Source: Chloroflexota bacterium (GTDB lineage Bacteria > Chloroflexota > Anaerolineae > Promineifilales > Promineifilaceae). From it: a stretch of DNA of 6,104 nucleotides. Within the stretch, counting starts at the first letter, position 1. Each line of letters begins with the position of its first letter. The stretch spans positions 1 through 6,104 of the forward strand of contig JAAEOP010000298.1 of NCBI GenBank assembly GCA_024223125.1. Reading direction: 5' to 3'. The notes under the pieces are model-generated. The model made no database searches and had not been told where the DNA came from. It saw nothing but the letters and a program-made list of their open reading frames with translations. A program made the translations under genes and the position numbers. Below, piece by piece: positions 5,395-6,104 of the stretch.

Positions 5395-6104
5395 ATGATA
5401 AACCCCCAATACCAATTATCCCGGCTGCGTCCCACCCTCATCATCGGCGCCGGCGGCAGCGGCCAACTGTTGTTCAGCTGTCCCAAAAAAGAGCTAGCGA
5501 TGACCTACGGCGACGGCTGGCACGGCCGGATTCGCCTGCTGGCTTTTGACACCACCGAAGAAGTCATTCAAATTGCCACACCTCAAGGATTCGTCTCCTT
5601 AGAGCCAGGCAATGAATTCCACTACATCGGCGACGTTCCCGTCGGCAGCATCCTGCGCAATATCGCCAGCCAGACAGCCATCAACGAACGGTTGGGGCCA
5701 ATCGTCAGCAAATTACCGGCCACTATCATGCGCAGCGGTTCCCGGCAGCAGCGGGCGCTGGGTTTGCTGGGGATGTTGTGGAACTTTGCCGCCGTCAACG
5801 GCGAAATCAGGCAAGCATTGTGGCAGTTAGCCGAACGGGAAACGACCGCAGACCTGTCCCAACAGCAGGGCATCAATGTTTTCATCTGTGGCAGCCTGGT
5901 AGGGGGCACAGGTTCCGGCGTCACGCTGGACCTGGCTTACCTGGTGCGCGACGCCTTCACTGACTTAGGCGCGCAGGCAGAATTTTGCCACATCACCGGT
6001 GTTGGTTTGCTGCCCCAGGCTTTTCACGGTGTCAAAGGGCCAAATATTCTGCCCAACACGGCCGCCTACTTAGAAGAACTCAATCACCTGATGGTGAATG
6101 GGGA
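5395..6104 (+). CDS. Tubulin/FtsZ-superfamily protein (Tubulin_2-like), N-terminal part (3' truncated by window)
   Basis: The frame stays open from ATG 5395 to the window edge, giving 236 complete codons. Near the N-terminus I-I-G-A-G-G-S-G (16-23) is the nucleotide-binding glycine loop. F-D-T-T (51-54) follows the next strand, as the V-D-T-D of relatives does. S-x-x-Q-R-A-L-G (116-123) matches the conserved arginine helix. C-G-S-L-V-G-G-T-G-S-G (165-175) is the tubulin signature loop that contacts the GTP phosphates. L-L-P (205-207) and N-T-A-A-Y-L-E-E-L (221-229) match the conserved block after it. This combination points to the bacterial tubulin-like family (Pfam Tubulin_2), not to canonical FtsZ. 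The protein is expected to bind GTP and perhaps polymerise in the cytoplasm. The missing C-terminus holds the T7 catalytic loop, so hydrolysis cannot be judged. Partnership with the vWA protein is inferred from the operon. Confidence 0.85.
   Translation, partial: MINPQYQLSRLRPTLIIGAGGSGQLLFSCPKKELAMTYGDGWHGRIRLLAFDTTEEVIQIATPQGFVSLEPGNEFHYIGDVPVGSILRNIASQTAINERLGPIVSKLPATIMRSGSRQQRALGLLGMLWNFAAVNGEIRQALWQLAERETTADLSQQQGINVFICGSLVGGTGSGVTLDLAYLVRDAFTDLGAQAEFCHITGVGLLPQAFHGVKGPNILPNTAAYLEELNHLMVNG

Overview
The window looks like bacterial chromosomal DNA, most likely from Chloroflexota (Anaerolineae-like). This rests on four things: GAF-rich membrane sensor kinases, a vWA + tubulin-like gene pair, moderately GC-rich coding sequence with Shine-Dalgarno sites, and strong overuse of the palindrome CGGCCG (ACGGCCGT in its longest form). 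The taxonomic call is inference. All genes lie on the + strand. I see no tRNA, rRNA, CRISPR array or transposase.

Layout. (1) 1-197: 3' end of a WYL-domain transcriptional regulator. (2) 198-312: short spacer with one copy of a ~45-bp repeat and a possible extended -10 promoter. (3) 313-2661: 782-aa membrane sensor with about five hydrophobic segments, two GAF-type regions and a NarL/DesK-class histidine-kinase ATPase domain. It lacks a recognisable H-box, and the usual G1-box aspartate is asparagine. (4) 2782-3489: 235-aa receiver + HTH response regulator, separated from the sensor by 120 nt. (5) 3490-3650: structured spacer holding the second repeat copy, two hairpins, and two overlapping mutually exclusive inverted repeats that cover the ribosome-binding site and start codon of the next gene. 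(6) 3651-5390: 579-aa membrane-anchored vWA protein with an intact MIDAS, a Pro/Thr-rich stalk, a second membrane helix and a cytosolic C-terminal domain. (7) 5395-6104: 5' part of a tubulin/FtsZ-superfamily protein (Tubulin_2-like) with the GGTGSG signature. It starts 4 nt after the vWA stop and runs off the window.

How the parts may work together. The vWA and tubulin-like genes form a tight operon. Predicted topology puts the vWA domain outside the membrane and a small FHA-resembling domain inside, where the tubulin-like GTPase would be. That suggests a transmembrane adhesion, sensing or remodelling machine whose function is not established. The upstream WYL regulator and the sensor/regulator pair are candidate controllers by position only.

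The most striking DNA-level signal is a perfect 14-bp inverted repeat with a 6-nt loop at 3862-3895. It has the form of a bidirectional intrinsic terminator, yet lies inside the vWA reading frame just after the MIDAS motif.
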